A stretch of DNA of 54,705 nucleotides from Chromera velia (Eukaryota > Sar > Chromeraceae): the NCBI GenBank assembly GCA_018398765.1, contig JAHBMJ010000148.1:1-54705 (forward strand), given 5' to 3'. The notes beneath the pieces are model-generated. The model searched no databases and was not told where the DNA came from. It worked only from the letters and a program-made list of their open reading frames with translations. A program made the position numbers and the translations under genes. How positions within the stretch are numbered: position 1 is the first letter of the stretch; the number at the start of each line of letters is the position of its first letter. Positions 35,001 through 45,157 of the stretch are shown piece by piece.

Positions 35001-35610
35001 ATTGTTTCCACTTTTTCGATTAAGGCACAAGCATAATAAATCATGCAGCCACATCTCTCTGCTCGAAATTCTTGTCGATGCGCGCACGAATCCATCCATG
35101 TACGAGAGAAGCTGAACTACTGAATGTATTAACATGACCGAGACAACCATTTCTGGATGAACAAGAGAACGAACGATGATGGAATGAAATGCAGATCACG
35201 GCCCTCCAGTCCCACGACAGAGAGGTCTTGAAGGCGTTGCGGGCCCTCGGACGAAGAGGACAGGGGATGCAGAGCATGACGACTCTTCTTGCTGAGAAAA
35301 TGGTGCGTCGGTCGGTCGGTCGGTGGATGCAGACCGAAAGGGTCGTCGGGTTTGTTCTGTAAAGTCACTCGGTTGGTGCGCTTCTGTGTGGTGGGAGGGA
35401 AGGGCTTTGGTTGGCGTGATGAGTGGAGGGAAAGGGCATGCATGGGGGATCAAGCTGCTGCCCTCTCTGCATGCGTTGTCGAAGAATATGTATTTGTAGC
35501 AATTAATCTGCATCTTTCCTTCGTCATTCTGCCTCATTTCTTCAATTCGAAAGAGGACCAGCTTCTCTGCGCCGGCTCCTGCGGGGGAACGGAAATCGTC
35601 CAATGAACAG

Positions 35611-35641
<31 letters not shown>

Positions 35642-37129
35642 CTCCTGCCGGCCAACGCACGCACGTATGCGCAGGTTGTTCGAAGCCCCGAGACGACAGC
35701 GTGGCTCCGAACCCACCTGAAGAAGAAGGAGGGAGGGGGCTGGTGGAGGGATCTGCCCCCCACAGTGCTGTCTGCCGTCGGCATGCCCGAGGCCAACGAG
35801 TTCCAAACAAAGGCGGTCAAAATGGCTCTCGGACATTCAATCAGCTGTGTGCAGGGCCCGCCAGGCACAGGTAGGGGTGTACGACTGTTCGTTCCTTTTC
35901 TTCTTTCTGTCTGTCTCTGGGTCGACTTTTTTCTTTCAGGCGCACACACACACACAGCAACATGCACAGGTTGGCCCGGGACTACCTGATTGACGTCCCA
36001 TGCCTGCCTAATGCGATCTCGAGAGGACGCACTCTTGGACTTTTTTGACGTCAGGGGCAATCAATTCAACTCTGACTCTGATCGTTTCACATTCTTGGGC
36101 AATTCGGCACTCTCTCTTCAGGGAAGAGCGTGACGATCGTGCACATCGCCAACGCCCTCCTGGTGCACATGGATATTCTGAATAGAGAGTACAAGCTGCC
36201 CCGTCAGAGGGTGCTTCTCTGTGCTCCTTCAAACAAGGCTGCAGGTGGGCCGGGGGGGGAGGGCTGATAGTGGGCATGGCGTGGGCGTACCTAAAGAAAG
36301 TCTTTCTTGCGACATGCAATTTGCACACAGCAATTGTGTACTTAGATCTGCTCAACTGTAGACTCGCTTCGGCCGCTCTAAAGCCCCACGCGGCATCGTT
36401 CTTGAAAGAGGTGCAATTTTGCTATTGCGTAAGCGTCCTTTGACTCTTCTCGTTCCGTCCCCCCCCCCCCCCNCCCCCCCCTTTTGTCTGTCCGGGTGAC
36501 TGCAGATGCCCTCCTCCAATTGCTAGTCCAATTTCTCGAAATGCGAAAGAAGGAGGAGGAAAAAAACAGAGGAGGAGCATCAGCTGCATCCCAAAACAGC
36601 GCCATCGGAGAACTGGACCCGCAAAAACTCGTCACTCGAGTCTACGCGCGGTCGATTGAACAGAAATTCTGTCCCTCATGGAGAGTCGATGCAGCCATGC
36701 CGGTGGGTGGGGGGGTCCATCAAGTGGTCTCTCTGTTCATTTAACTGTGCATCAAGAATTCGCATAACCCAACTTGGTGAAAAATACTTTCTTTCTCTCT
36801 GGACCTTTTTCTTCTCCTCTTTTTGATGCATACAAAAAAACTTGGTGAATCCAAACGTCTTCCTCCGCTCCCACCATGTCTCTGCACCTTTCTCTTGCAG
36901 GTCCGAGAGGACTTCGACATCGCCCCTTCGCTTCGCCGATTTGCTCTCCACGAGAAGGTGCGCCTGTGTACTCTGCATCTCAGTGCGCCGCCTTCCTTCA
37001 GGGAAAAGAATTCTGTTTGCCGTTCCTTCCTCAAAGGAGAGCACCCAACTTCGGTCCCCCCCCCTCCTTCCTCCTCTCTCTCTCCCTCCCTTTCTCTCCT
37101 CTCTCTTTCTTCCTCTCTGTCTCTCTCTC

Positions 37130-37210
<81 letters not shown>

Positions 37211-40200
37211 GTGTGTGTGTGTGGAAGGAAATGTACGTGTGTGGAGTCTGCAGGTCCGAAAGCGGCACCCTGACATCGCGCAGTGGGAGGCGATGATGCG
37301 TCCGGAGTCACCTCAGGACAGGAAGAATTTTTTCTTTCTCAACCAGGTCTGTCCTGCATGTTGGTCGGGCCTGTCAGCTAAGGGAGACGACACAGAGAGA
37401 CAAAAGAACAGAAAAGAAAAGAAAAGAGGAGAAAAGAGAAGAAGTGTGATGGGGACTGCGGGTCAAAACGACATTTTGGTGCTTGGCAGCGAAATAAGTC
37501 CTTTTTGTGCGTCCGTTCAATCTGTTTGGGGGGCATGCGTGAGGAGGGCCGCCGGTATCGGAGAGTCGGGCCGAAGGCACGGGCTTAGACGTTGACCAAA
37601 ACTCTCTCGTTTCCTCATTTCTCCCTGCAGAACGAGATCAGAGCGCACGAAGACAGGATTACGGAGGTCGAGCAGGAGCTCATTGGCGAGACCAAGTTCG
37701 TCGTCGCCACCTGCGACTCTGCACATCTCCGCTCGTCTATGGCGGTACGTCTGCTTGTTGAGAGCAGGGAGTGACGTATGTTTAGTGCAAACATGAGGAG
37801 GCACATCGATTCTAGACCCGATTGAAACAACGTACAAAGTCCGAGATTCACTCAAAAGCACATAGACACACAGACAGATACAAAAAGAGAGAAAACAAGA
37901 GAGAAAGGGCGGGCGAGGGGCAGTGAAAACCTATTGGTGAAAAACTAACTGTGTAGAGTCTCTTCCCCCGTCCCGGTGGAAAACGCTCACATGCAAACCT
38001 GCCAGTCTCCTGAAGAGGCCTGCGGCTCGAGAAGTAGAAGAGTTTGAAAAGGAGAAGCAATTGATTTAGATTGGCTGACTGACAGATCCCTTTCCCCTTT
38101 TCCCTTCTCTAAGATTGAACGCGAACATTCCCTTACCTAACGCTAGAAGTATCCGCAACTGGATACGAATGGCGATCATGGCGCGTCATGGTCATAGTCA
38201 CCCCCCCTGAATCTCTCAGACCGAGTCCTTTGAAACTGTCATCGTCGACGAGGCCGCACAGGCAGCGGAGGTCGATGTGGTCCTGTGCTGTCTCAAGGCA
38301 ACAGAGCGCATTGTCTTGGTCAGTCTTATCTTTCTTTCTCTTGATCGTTGGCCTTCTTCCTCTTTCCAGTTTGTCTTTATTTCTCATCAATGTGTATCAA
38401 CGGAAGGGCTGGCGAGAACATGGAAGATTGGAGGGCAAAAATGGTGCTGTGTTTCGCTTCAACTTCACCCTCTCAAATCAGAAACGAGGAGAGGCTATGT
38501 TGACCCAATGTCCTTTGTGCCCTCTTCTTCGTTTTCCCCTCAGTCAACCGCTTTCGTTTCGTCACACTTCATCACTCTATGTCGGTAAGCAAGACCTGAC
38601 TGCAGGCACTTTCTTTCATCATGCATGTGGAAAGAATCTGACTGACTCCGTCCTTGCCTGCAGGTGGGAGATCACCAGCAGCTGGGTCCTGTGGTGACGG
38701 AGAGGAATCTTCTCCCAGGAGTCTACAGGGCGCTCTCCCAGTCTCTGTTCGAGAGGATTTTCGAGGACGGAGGGCAGGGGCAGCCGCCGAAGAAAGGGGA
38801 CAACAAACGGCACCTGCTTCATGCACCGGAAGAGGAGAGGGAAAAGAGAGTAGATGTCCACAAGAGCCTGGTTCCGCACATCACTCTGAGGAAGCAGTAC
38901 AGAATGCACCCTGCAATTCGGGAATTTCCTTCCAGAGAATTCTACGCAAAGCAACTGAAGGACTCGGAGGAAATTGAGACCATGAAGGTCGGTCAGGCTT
39001 GTAGAGAACTTCTTTCGAGACGACTGACTTATTGTGTTCCCTCTCTTCGCTTTTTGCACTTCTTTTTCTCTTCATGCCTCCGATCTATTCGCTTTCTTAC
39101 CGTTAATACATGTTTTCTTCGTGTCCTTTCTTCCGGCTCGCATTCCACCCACCTTTCTCTTTTTCCGATAAGCTGATTTTCGCTCTGCAATGTCTTTGCG
39201 GCAGCCCCCGGAAAGCTTCATCCTCCTCTAGGAATGATCGACATTTTGTTGTACCCTCCCTGTCCGCCTGCTTGCCTGCCTGCTCGTGTGCGTGTGCGTG
39301 TCTGTCTGTCTGCTCGCTGAACATTCGAATGATCTGTGTGTGTGCAGCTCCTGGGGGACGACTCGGAAGTCTTCCCCTGGCCTGCCGGTCCCGACTGCCC
39401 AATTTTGTTCTGTGACGTGCGCTGTGCCCACAAAACCTACCAGGTCGGTCTGTCTGACGGGTACTGTCCGCAGAACACTTTTTCTAACGGCGTTGTGTTT
39501 TGGGAAAGAGGGATCGAGTTTTTTGGCCCACAAAACAATTACACAAAGACAAATAGGAGCACACAGTGTGTTGCAATTTCCAGGAACAGCAGTATGCAAC
39601 ACTCCCAAACAGCAGAGATTGGGAATTAGTTTTCTTTGTGCAGAAGGAACGAAGAACAAATTTCTTTGTTGCCGCGATTTGCACTTTGGACCATTTGTTT
39701 GTTCTCAATCCCAACAGCCGCAGAGGTTGGATGTTCGCGATCAGGACTGTTTGTCTTCTCTCTCTCTCTCTCTCTCTCTCTCTGGTTCAGTCTTGCGTTT
39801 ACACCTCGTTTGGATGTTGATGGGTTGATTGGATCGCAGTGGGTGACTCTGTTTCTTTGGCCTCAGTTTATTCTGAATTCCCTTCGTTGGTTTTTGTGTT
39901 GACTTAATTCCCTCCCTTAATTCTGTTCCGTTCCATTCGATCTCGCATGCAGAGTGCGCGGGAGGGGGACACGGAGGGACAGGCGGGGGCGTCAACTGGT
40001 CTCTCCACGAAATGCGTTGCCTTCTCTCTGGTCAATCAAGGTTGGTCAGTTGATTGACTGTCAGGGCGGGGAGCGAGCAGAGCGGCAGGACGAACTCTGA
40101 GCAGGTACCCTCATGTAAAGGAATTTCATCGAGTGGAGCGCTCTGTGCCTTTATTTTCGTTTTGTCTGTGCTTGACGAGTGGTTAGGGGCTTCGCATAGG

Positions 40201-43200
40201 TTGGGGTATGACGCTTTTTGTCCAAAGATATGTCTGTCTGTCTATCTCGCTGTTTCGAAGGAGGTAGGATGCAATGCAACGAGACAGCACTCTTACTTTT
40301 GACATTTTCTCTCAGAATCTCCTTTGCATGTGAGGCTTCCCCTCGATGCTGACACTCTGCTTCAGTCGATGAGCCCTGATTCACTTTGATTTCTTTCATG
40401 TGGCTGTCTGGTTTTTTTTTTTTTACCCAATAACTCCCGTTGAACAATATGCTTGGGACCCTCCACTCGACTGCGTGCAGGGGAAATCCACATGGTTCTC
40501 AAGTCAGTAGTCTCTTTCTTGATCACGTTTTCTTTCTGCTTCTCTTCCTTCCTTCCCTGAGTCGATCGATCGATCGATCCGTTCTCTCTGTCCTGCCTTG
40601 ACCCTGTGCCTGCATGCCGTCTTTCTTGTGGTGTATGTGCCCTTCCCCCTCTCTATGCTCGTCCCTTGGAACGTCAACAAACCCTCCCCGTTTGATCTTC
40701 GACTCTGCCTCTCACATTCCTGCGACTCCTTTAGCTCGAGTTCCTTCCCCTCTCTTTCTTCTCTCCCTGCAGGTGCTACAAGTACCTCCTCGCCAAGGGG
40801 ATACTTCCCAGGCAAATGGCAATTTTGACGCCCTACAAGGCACAAGCGGTTCGGATCCGTTTTCTTCTGGAGCAACACGCAGAGCAGGCACGTCACGTCA
40901 GAATGGGGCAGGCAGGGGATCGTGCACGCAGCAGCCAATCCTGTCAGATTGATGCGGCCGATTTTGTTCAGCTGACACTTCGAGCTACGAACCAGAGGGG
41001 TGTGGTGCTGATTGGATAAAACCTCAAAACGCCCCGCCCCTGCATCCGCATGCCTTTGCCTCTTCTCCTTCAGATGTTCCATTCTTCCTGTATATTTTCT
41101 ATTTGTGTATGCTTGCAGAACGGCCTCGCTTTGAGTCTGTATTGTATTGTATTATTGTATTTTATTATTGTGTATGTTTGTTTACTCTTCCTGTGTTTTT
41201 GTGTGGGCATGCTTGCAGAACGGTCTCGGTTTGAGTCTGGGAGAGTCCGGAGAGGAGATTCTTCCCGTCGTGGGGACTGTTCACGCTTTGCAGGTACCTC
41301 GGTGTGAACGGGAGGGGACGGGGGAGAGGTTTTAGCGTTTTTTTGTGTTGGTGTCCTTCTGCTTGTCTCGCTTCTTGGTCTGTGAGTACGACTGCTCGAC
41401 TGAGTCACTTTGCTGTTTCTTCACCACAGGTGCTCGGTCGGAAAGCAAGATAGATCGTTTGGTACTTTCATGTCGGTGCATGTTTGGTTTGATGAGTTTG
41501 TTGCAGGGCATGGAAAGGGAGTACGTGTTGCTGTCGTTTGTACGGTCATTCTCGGAAGGAGAGCTTGCGTCGGGGTGCTACCATGAACTCGGGCTGCCGG
41601 CAGAGCTGCTGGCGTCGGGGGGGTCCGGGAGGGACGGGGTGGGGCTGCCTCGGCAGAAGGGGGGTGAGAGGGTGTTCAGGGAAGTTGTTCGGAGAATGAT
41701 GAAGACGTCTCTCGGGTTCCTGTCCAACCATAGGTCGGGGGGAGGGGGGTGCTTGTCTGTTGTTTTCTGTGTAAGCAGGAGCATGTATCTACCTTCTCAC
41801 GCACGCACGGGAGGCTCGGTATGTCTTCATCCGAGGGATTCGGAAGGAGGCATACTGATGGCTTGATCGAGCACATGTATGTTTGCGTCTGTGTGTGTGT
41901 CTGTATTTGGATGTGTGTGCAGGATTTTAAATGTGTGTCTGACGAGAGCCCGACGAGGCCTGATGTTGTTCGGGAACGCGACCGTTCTCTCTGCAGACTC
42001 TTCTCTGGAACGCTTGGTCTGTCGGTCTGTCGGTCGAAAGGACAAGAGTGCTTCCTGCAGGGTTGGAAAGGTCTTGTGTTTGGGAGGACTATTCTTCTGT
42101 CGAATATTCGGACGTGGGTGTCGCTGGGTCTGTGAGAAAAAAATCCCATTTGGGTGAATTTTGGGGAGTTTGAAATTTCCGATCCATCTGTACTCTTTCT
42201 GTCTCCAACTCCCTTTTTTTGTTTATCGGCGAGCCGGCGACAGACCGTCAGCACACGCTCACATGCCAAAATACGAGATGAGAGAGCCTTTTTTCTGCCT
42301 GATTCATTCACAAAATGAGTGCGAGGTGCTTGAACGACTGAATGAATGGGTGTGGGTGAGTGCAGGTTCAACACTTCAGGAAGAAAAAGGCGTTGATGCT
42401 GTCAAGTGCCCTGGAGAGAGAGTTGATCAGACAGGACAACGCGAGCGGACTCGGAAAGGCTACAGTAAAGCTGCAAAGGGAGAGGGAGAGACTCGAAGCA
42501 GAGAGGGCGGGCAGGGCAGTGGCAGGCAGCGGGGGGGGGTTCCCGATGGACCGGGACAGAGACCAGCTTGCGAGTTTGTTCTCTGCAGGGGCGTCTCTAT
42601 CTGTGTTTGCGTCTCCGGACGAAGTGAATGGGAATGTGAACGGGCAGGGGGGGAAGGAAGCCGGGGGCATAGAGGACATGTCGGATTTGGAGCGTGCGTG
42701 GGGGGATATTTGGGATGAGGCCGGGGGAGAGGGAGGGAACGACCCCGCATTCAGAGGAAGTCAAGTAAGTCGATGCACCCGGCCGCCGATACGCTGAAGA
42801 CGCGATTGAAAGACTTCTTCTGTCCTTTTTCCTTGCATTGAAACAGCTTTGCGAAGGGCATGGATGGGGGATGGTCTGCGGTACTCGCATCATCTTCTCC
42901 TCTGGTCTGACTCCCTTTTTCGTCGTCGCCGCTCTACACAAACCAAAGCGTCCCTTGCCATACACCGTCAGCGTCAATCACCAACATCATGTGCGTCTGT
43001 TTGCTCCCTCTCTCTCTCTGTGTGTGTGTGGGTGCACAGGGGGACCAGAGGACGGGAAGAGACGGGACCGGACTGGGGCCTCCATCCATCGCAGATGTGT
43101 CACAATCGCAATCGCAACTCATGTCGGGGCGTCAGAGCGAGGTCTGTCCGCCCTGTGTCTCTGTCTCTGATTTTCTCTTTTTGGTTCGTCCTGCTTTACC

Positions 43201-43724
43201 GACGAGAAAAATCAGAATCAGTAGTCTCTATTTGCATTTCTGCAAAATGGCAACACGATGGCATTTCTGTTGATTGCAGCGAGGGAGCTCGTTCCGCTCG
43301 CAAAAATCTCATTTTGAAATCTGCGCGTGTTCCTCTTTTTGTGTTTCGGTTCTTGCTGTTTTCTTTCTTTTAGGTGGACTCAGGCAGTGAGTTTGACTTT
43401 GAGTCTTCTGATGAGGAGGAGGACCCGCACGGAGCTGGGGGCAAGGGGAGAGGAAACGGGGGGTTCTCTGGGGGAGTCGTTGGGGGGTTGTCCTCGAATT
43501 TCGATAATTTCAGGTGGATGGGTGGGTGGGTGGGTGGGGATCGCACGTTTTCCTTCCTTTTCTCTTTGGTGGGGATGCACGAGACAGCGTCGGAGGGAAA
43601 CGAAGGGAGAGGGAGGCAAAAACTGTTTATGTCTATCACTATCACTTTCAAGTGCTCGGACTGCATTGGCTCACATTTGGTACTGTTCACTTCTGCTGAT
43701 GGAGGGATCCGTCTTTTCAAGTCA

Positions 43725-43763
<39 letters not shown>

Positions 43764-43800
43764 TCCCTCTCCCCCCCCCTCTCTCTCTGTCTGTCTGCCC

Positions 43801-43840
<40 letters not shown>

Positions 43841-45157
43841 ATCCGTCAATGTATCTTCCTCAAGCTGTATCTATTTGTCCGTATCTCTGCTTGTGCGTTT
43901 GTCCCACCGCCTTTCTCCCTGATTCACTCTCTCCTACCCTCTTCTGCTCCTCCCTCCCTCCCTCCCTCCCTCCCTCCCTCCCTCCCTCAGGGACCCGTTG
44001 GCAAACACCGCACAGGGGGAGGGGGAGTTCACATTCCAGAGAAAGAAGGGGAGGGGAAGAGGGAGGGGAGGAGGGGGGGGAAGAACAGGGGTTGTGGCTT
44101 CAGGGCTGCCTCCCCAGTCTCCGCCCTTCGCCCCGGTATCCCGCACGTCGGCGTCTGGAGAGGGAAGACGGAAGGCCCCTCAAGCCCCCACGCCCTCCCC
44201 ACCTGCACCAAGCAGAGTCAATCCAGGAGTTCCAAATCGCATACAAGAGGAGCGAGCAGGACTGCGTCGAAACGAGGAGGACTACGATGACTGGGCTCCT
44301 CCCGTACCTCCTTCTCGGAAGGATATGAGAAGCGAATTCAGTCCTTCTCCCCCTCCCCCCCAAAATCAACAGAACCACGGTGCTTACAGAGAAAGAAACG
44401 GAGGGGGGGGGAGGGGGCGAGGTGGGTTGCCTTCCCCTCCGGGATTTGAGCAAGCCCCCGGCATGGACTTTGTATCCTCCTCCCCTCTGGAGACGCCCAC
44501 TAGGGGCCCCTCCGGACCCCCTCGAGGCCCCACCGCCTCCACCTTCCCCTCCTCGAGTTCTCGCACAGACAGAGAAAGGGGGGGTATGTATCCACATGGA
44601 GGGAGAGACATACATGAGTACGGGCAGTACTCTGGCAGTCACAGTCCGTATGATCATGGTGGTAGAAGGGGGAGGGGAGACGGGGGGGAGTTCAGGGGGG
44701 GCATGCAGGGACCGGGTTCTCCCTTCTCAGGAGGAGGCGACGAGGAGCATCTCTGGAGAGGGACCGCACCGTCCCCACAGCCGCCGCCGCCTCCTCCCCC
44801 CCCTCCCCCACCGCCTGGACCCCCTCCCCGGCTACAGCAGCCGCCGCAGCAACAACAAGCGAATGGAGAGCCTCCACAGTCCTGCCACCTGTGCCCTCAG
44901 CCTCTGGGGCTCTCACGAGAGTCCCAGAAAGCCCAACTTTGCCTCAGTTGTCTGACGGAAATGAGAGACGAGTGGGAGTCAGTCAAGAGACAGGCAGGCA
45001 GGAAGGAAGGTGACTCAGAGAGAAGAGGTGTGCACCAATCAATTTACATGCGTACACATGCCTTCCGGTTTTCTTGAATGTTCTTTTTCTTTCGTCACAG
45101 TTCCCTCCAGGAGTACCAGATTCTTGCCTACTGTGTGAGACGCAGGCCGGCTCTTGA
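20403..45157 (+). CDS. RNB ribonuclease - CCCH zinc finger - UPF1-type SF1 helicase fusion, ~2,980 aa
   Basis: About 54 exons join in compatible phase into one polypeptide (exon lists are in the domain entries). The start ATG at 20403 sits in AGCACCATGG. Order: acidic N-terminus, cold-shock-like region, RNB domain (about residues 330-1270, split by low-complexity inserts), OB/linker (about 1270-1635), CCCH finger (about 1660-1690), SF1 helicase (about 1790-2410) and RGG/Pro-rich tail with CxxC pairs. The RNB hallmark TSPIRR|YVDL spans exons 21-22, near 30 kb, so coding continues past the point where a separate upstream gene would end. RNB followed by a UPF1-like helicase is known in animal HELZ2, which also carries CCCH fingers. 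The expected role is 3'-5' RNA turnover with unwinding. The RNB acidic cluster is altered while all helicase motifs are intact. Uncertain points: the start of exon 2, the start of exon 16 and the last acceptor. A two-gene model is possible but needs in-frame coincidences at many junctions. Confidence 0.78.
20884..21100. repeat. (ACAG)n/(ACCG)n microsatellite in intron 1
   Basis: A long GACA/GACC run starts ~10 nt downstream of the exon 1 donor GTCAGT and has the same tetranucleotide register family. It generates long Gln/Thr/Asp and Ser/Val frames that are not coding. Confidence 0.95.
21970..22066. repeat. (TTTC)n microsatellite in an intron
   Basis: A pyrimidine tetranucleotide run in intron 4 of the fusion gene. 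Confidence 0.95.
24622..24656. other. Poly-G tract with an ambiguous base
   Basis: A run of more than 20 G with one N inside it, located in intron 8 of the fusion gene. It is probably a sequencing-limited homopolymer or a hidden short gap. Confidence 0.8.
24964..25128. repeat. (TTTC)n/(GTTC)n compound microsatellite
   Basis: Alternating blocks of TTTC and GTTC/GCTC lie in intron 9 of the fusion gene, downstream of donor GTTCTT. Confidence 0.95.
26220..26258. repeat. (GT)n microsatellite upstream of exon 12
   Basis: A GT run ending a few bases before the acceptor CTGCAG at 26266; it stands in place of a polypyrimidine tract. Confidence 0.9.
26790..30497 (+). other. Fusion gene exons 13-22: RNB second half with large inserts
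   Basis: Exons: 26790-26868, 27024-27194, 27526-27729, 27919-28044 (start could be 27948 only if phase were different), 28099-28170, 28381-28457, 28877-28959, 29213-29295, 29671-29954, 30188-30497. Exon 13 (RRVHPCPD) corresponds to the family RRHPPP segment and exon 14 ([12 protein letters not shown]) to the SSS helix. Exon 15 ([10 protein letters not shown]) corresponds to the LxRSM block. Exons 16-20 are a family-atypical charged insert. Exon 21 carries a Pro-rich insert and then [12 protein letters not shown]; exon 22 continues [11 protein letters not shown], has a Lys run, and ends LRFNLLNKR. The conserved SPIRRYxDL arginine and tyrosine are intact. Confidence 0.75.
28573..28583. other. 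Assembly gap of 11 N inside a G-rich run
   Basis: Eleven undefined bases are flanked by GT-rich and poly-G sequence, in intron 18 of the fusion gene. True length is unknown, and a missing exon here cannot be ruled out, though flanking phases already agree. Confidence 0.95.
30721..33437 (+). other. Fusion gene exons 23-30: OB/S1-like end of RNB module and linker
   Basis: Exons: 30721-30825, 30921-31102, 31251-31383, 31498-31599, 31789-31994, 32332-32419, 32743-32924, 33333-33437, all phase-compatible. Exon 23 ([17 protein letters not shown]) and exon 24 ([19 protein letters not shown]) resemble the end of the RNB helical region and a following beta-barrel. Exons 27-30 include [28 protein letters not shown] and basic [12 protein letters not shown]. 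This part has only weak family resemblance. The OB/S1 assignment is inferred from position and strand pattern. Confidence 0.6.
32005..32100. repeat. (CT)n(GT)n microsatellite
   Basis: A compound dinucleotide run right after the donor GTCAGT of exon 27 (exon end 31994). Confidence 0.95.
33834..34386 (+). other. Fusion gene exons 31-32: CCCH zinc finger
   Basis: Exons 33834-33920 and 34239-34386 join in phase 2 and split the finger one residue after its first Cys. The joined motif is [11 protein letters not shown], then [12 protein letters not shown], a C-x8-C-x8-C-x3-H finger ending in the FAHGExEL signature typical of TTP/HELZ-type RNA-binding CCCH fingers. The middle spacing (8) is longer than the usual 4-6. 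It lies directly N-terminal to the helicase, as expected for an RNA-recognition module. Confidence 0.8.
34645..35302 (+). other. Fusion gene exons 33-34: helical linker
   Basis: Exons 34645-34704 and 35195-35302 are both phase 0 at each end and encode charged helix-like sequence ([31 protein letters not shown]). They join the CCCH finger to the helicase. Confidence 0.65.
35608..35639. repeat. (CT)n polypyrimidine repeat before exon 35
   Basis: A CT run ~35 nt upstream of the acceptor for the exon encoding helicase motif I, probably acting as its polypyrimidine tract. Confidence 0.85.
36465..36481. other. Poly-C tract with an ambiguous base
   Basis: A C homopolymer containing one N, in intron 36 of the fusion gene, 25 nt before the exon 37 acceptor. 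Confidence 0.85.
37077..37230. repeat. (CT)n then (GT)n microsatellite
   Basis: A pyrimidine run followed by a long GT run in intron 38 of the helicase part. Confidence 0.95.
41100..41245 (+). repeat. Local duplication of a 3' splice site and exon start
   Basis: GCTTGCAGAACGG followed by TTTGAGTCTG occurs at about 41112-41140 and again at 41211-41240. Only the second copy continues into the conserved motif V exon (41219-41293). The first runs into AT-rich TATTGTATT repeats. Confidence 0.8.
42366..45157 (+). other. Fusion gene exons 50-54: RGG/proline-rich tail with CxxC pairs
   Basis: Exons: 42366-42764, 43040-43141, 43374-43513, 43991-45009, 45111-45157 (TGA at 45155-45157; an acceptor at 45101 with another donor is possible). 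Exon 50 begins [17 protein letters not shown], the end of the helicase C-lobe, then a coiled coil ([15 protein letters not shown]). Exon 52 is acidic. Exon 53 is a long Gly/Arg (GRGRGRGG) and Pro-rich segment with poly-Pro. It ends in CHLCPQ plus CLSCLTEM, a C-x2-C...C-x2-C pair, and exon 54 adds another CLLCE. The tail is likely RNA- or protein-binding. Confidence 0.65.
43733..43990. repeat. (CT)n, (GT)n and (CCCT)n microsatellites before exon 53
   Basis: The intron before the RGG exon contains a CT run (43733-43800), a GT run (43805-43838) and a CCCT run (about 43950-43988) that directly abuts the acceptor CTCAG. The CCCT run likely serves as the polypyrimidine tract. Confidence 0.95.

Larger units (their letters stand above)
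35675..42016 (+). other. Fusion gene exons 35-49: UPF1-like SF1 helicase, all motifs present
   Basis: Exons: 35675-35870, 36122-36244, 36506-36702, 36901-36957, 37254-37346, 37631-37744, 38220-38318, 38664-38987, 39348-39443, 39953-40040, 40481-40502, 40773-40896, 41219-41293, 41507-41733, 41923-42016. Visible motifs: Q ([11 protein letters not shown]); Walker A GPPGTG|KS across exons 35-36; Ia [11 protein letters not shown]; motif [39 protein letters not shown]; an ILTPYKAQ block; [39 protein letters not shown]. Order and wording match UPF1/SMUBP2/HELZ-family ATP-dependent 5'-3' helicases. Exons 37-39 form a charged insert at the position of the 1B/stalk region. No key residue is missing, so ATPase and helicase activity are expected. 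Confidence 0.9.

Noticed and set aside
40315-40390. Possible exon after CTCTCAG near 40317
   Set aside because: Any in-phase donor gives a very short peptide, whereas joining 40040 to 40481 restores the conserved helicase segment directly.
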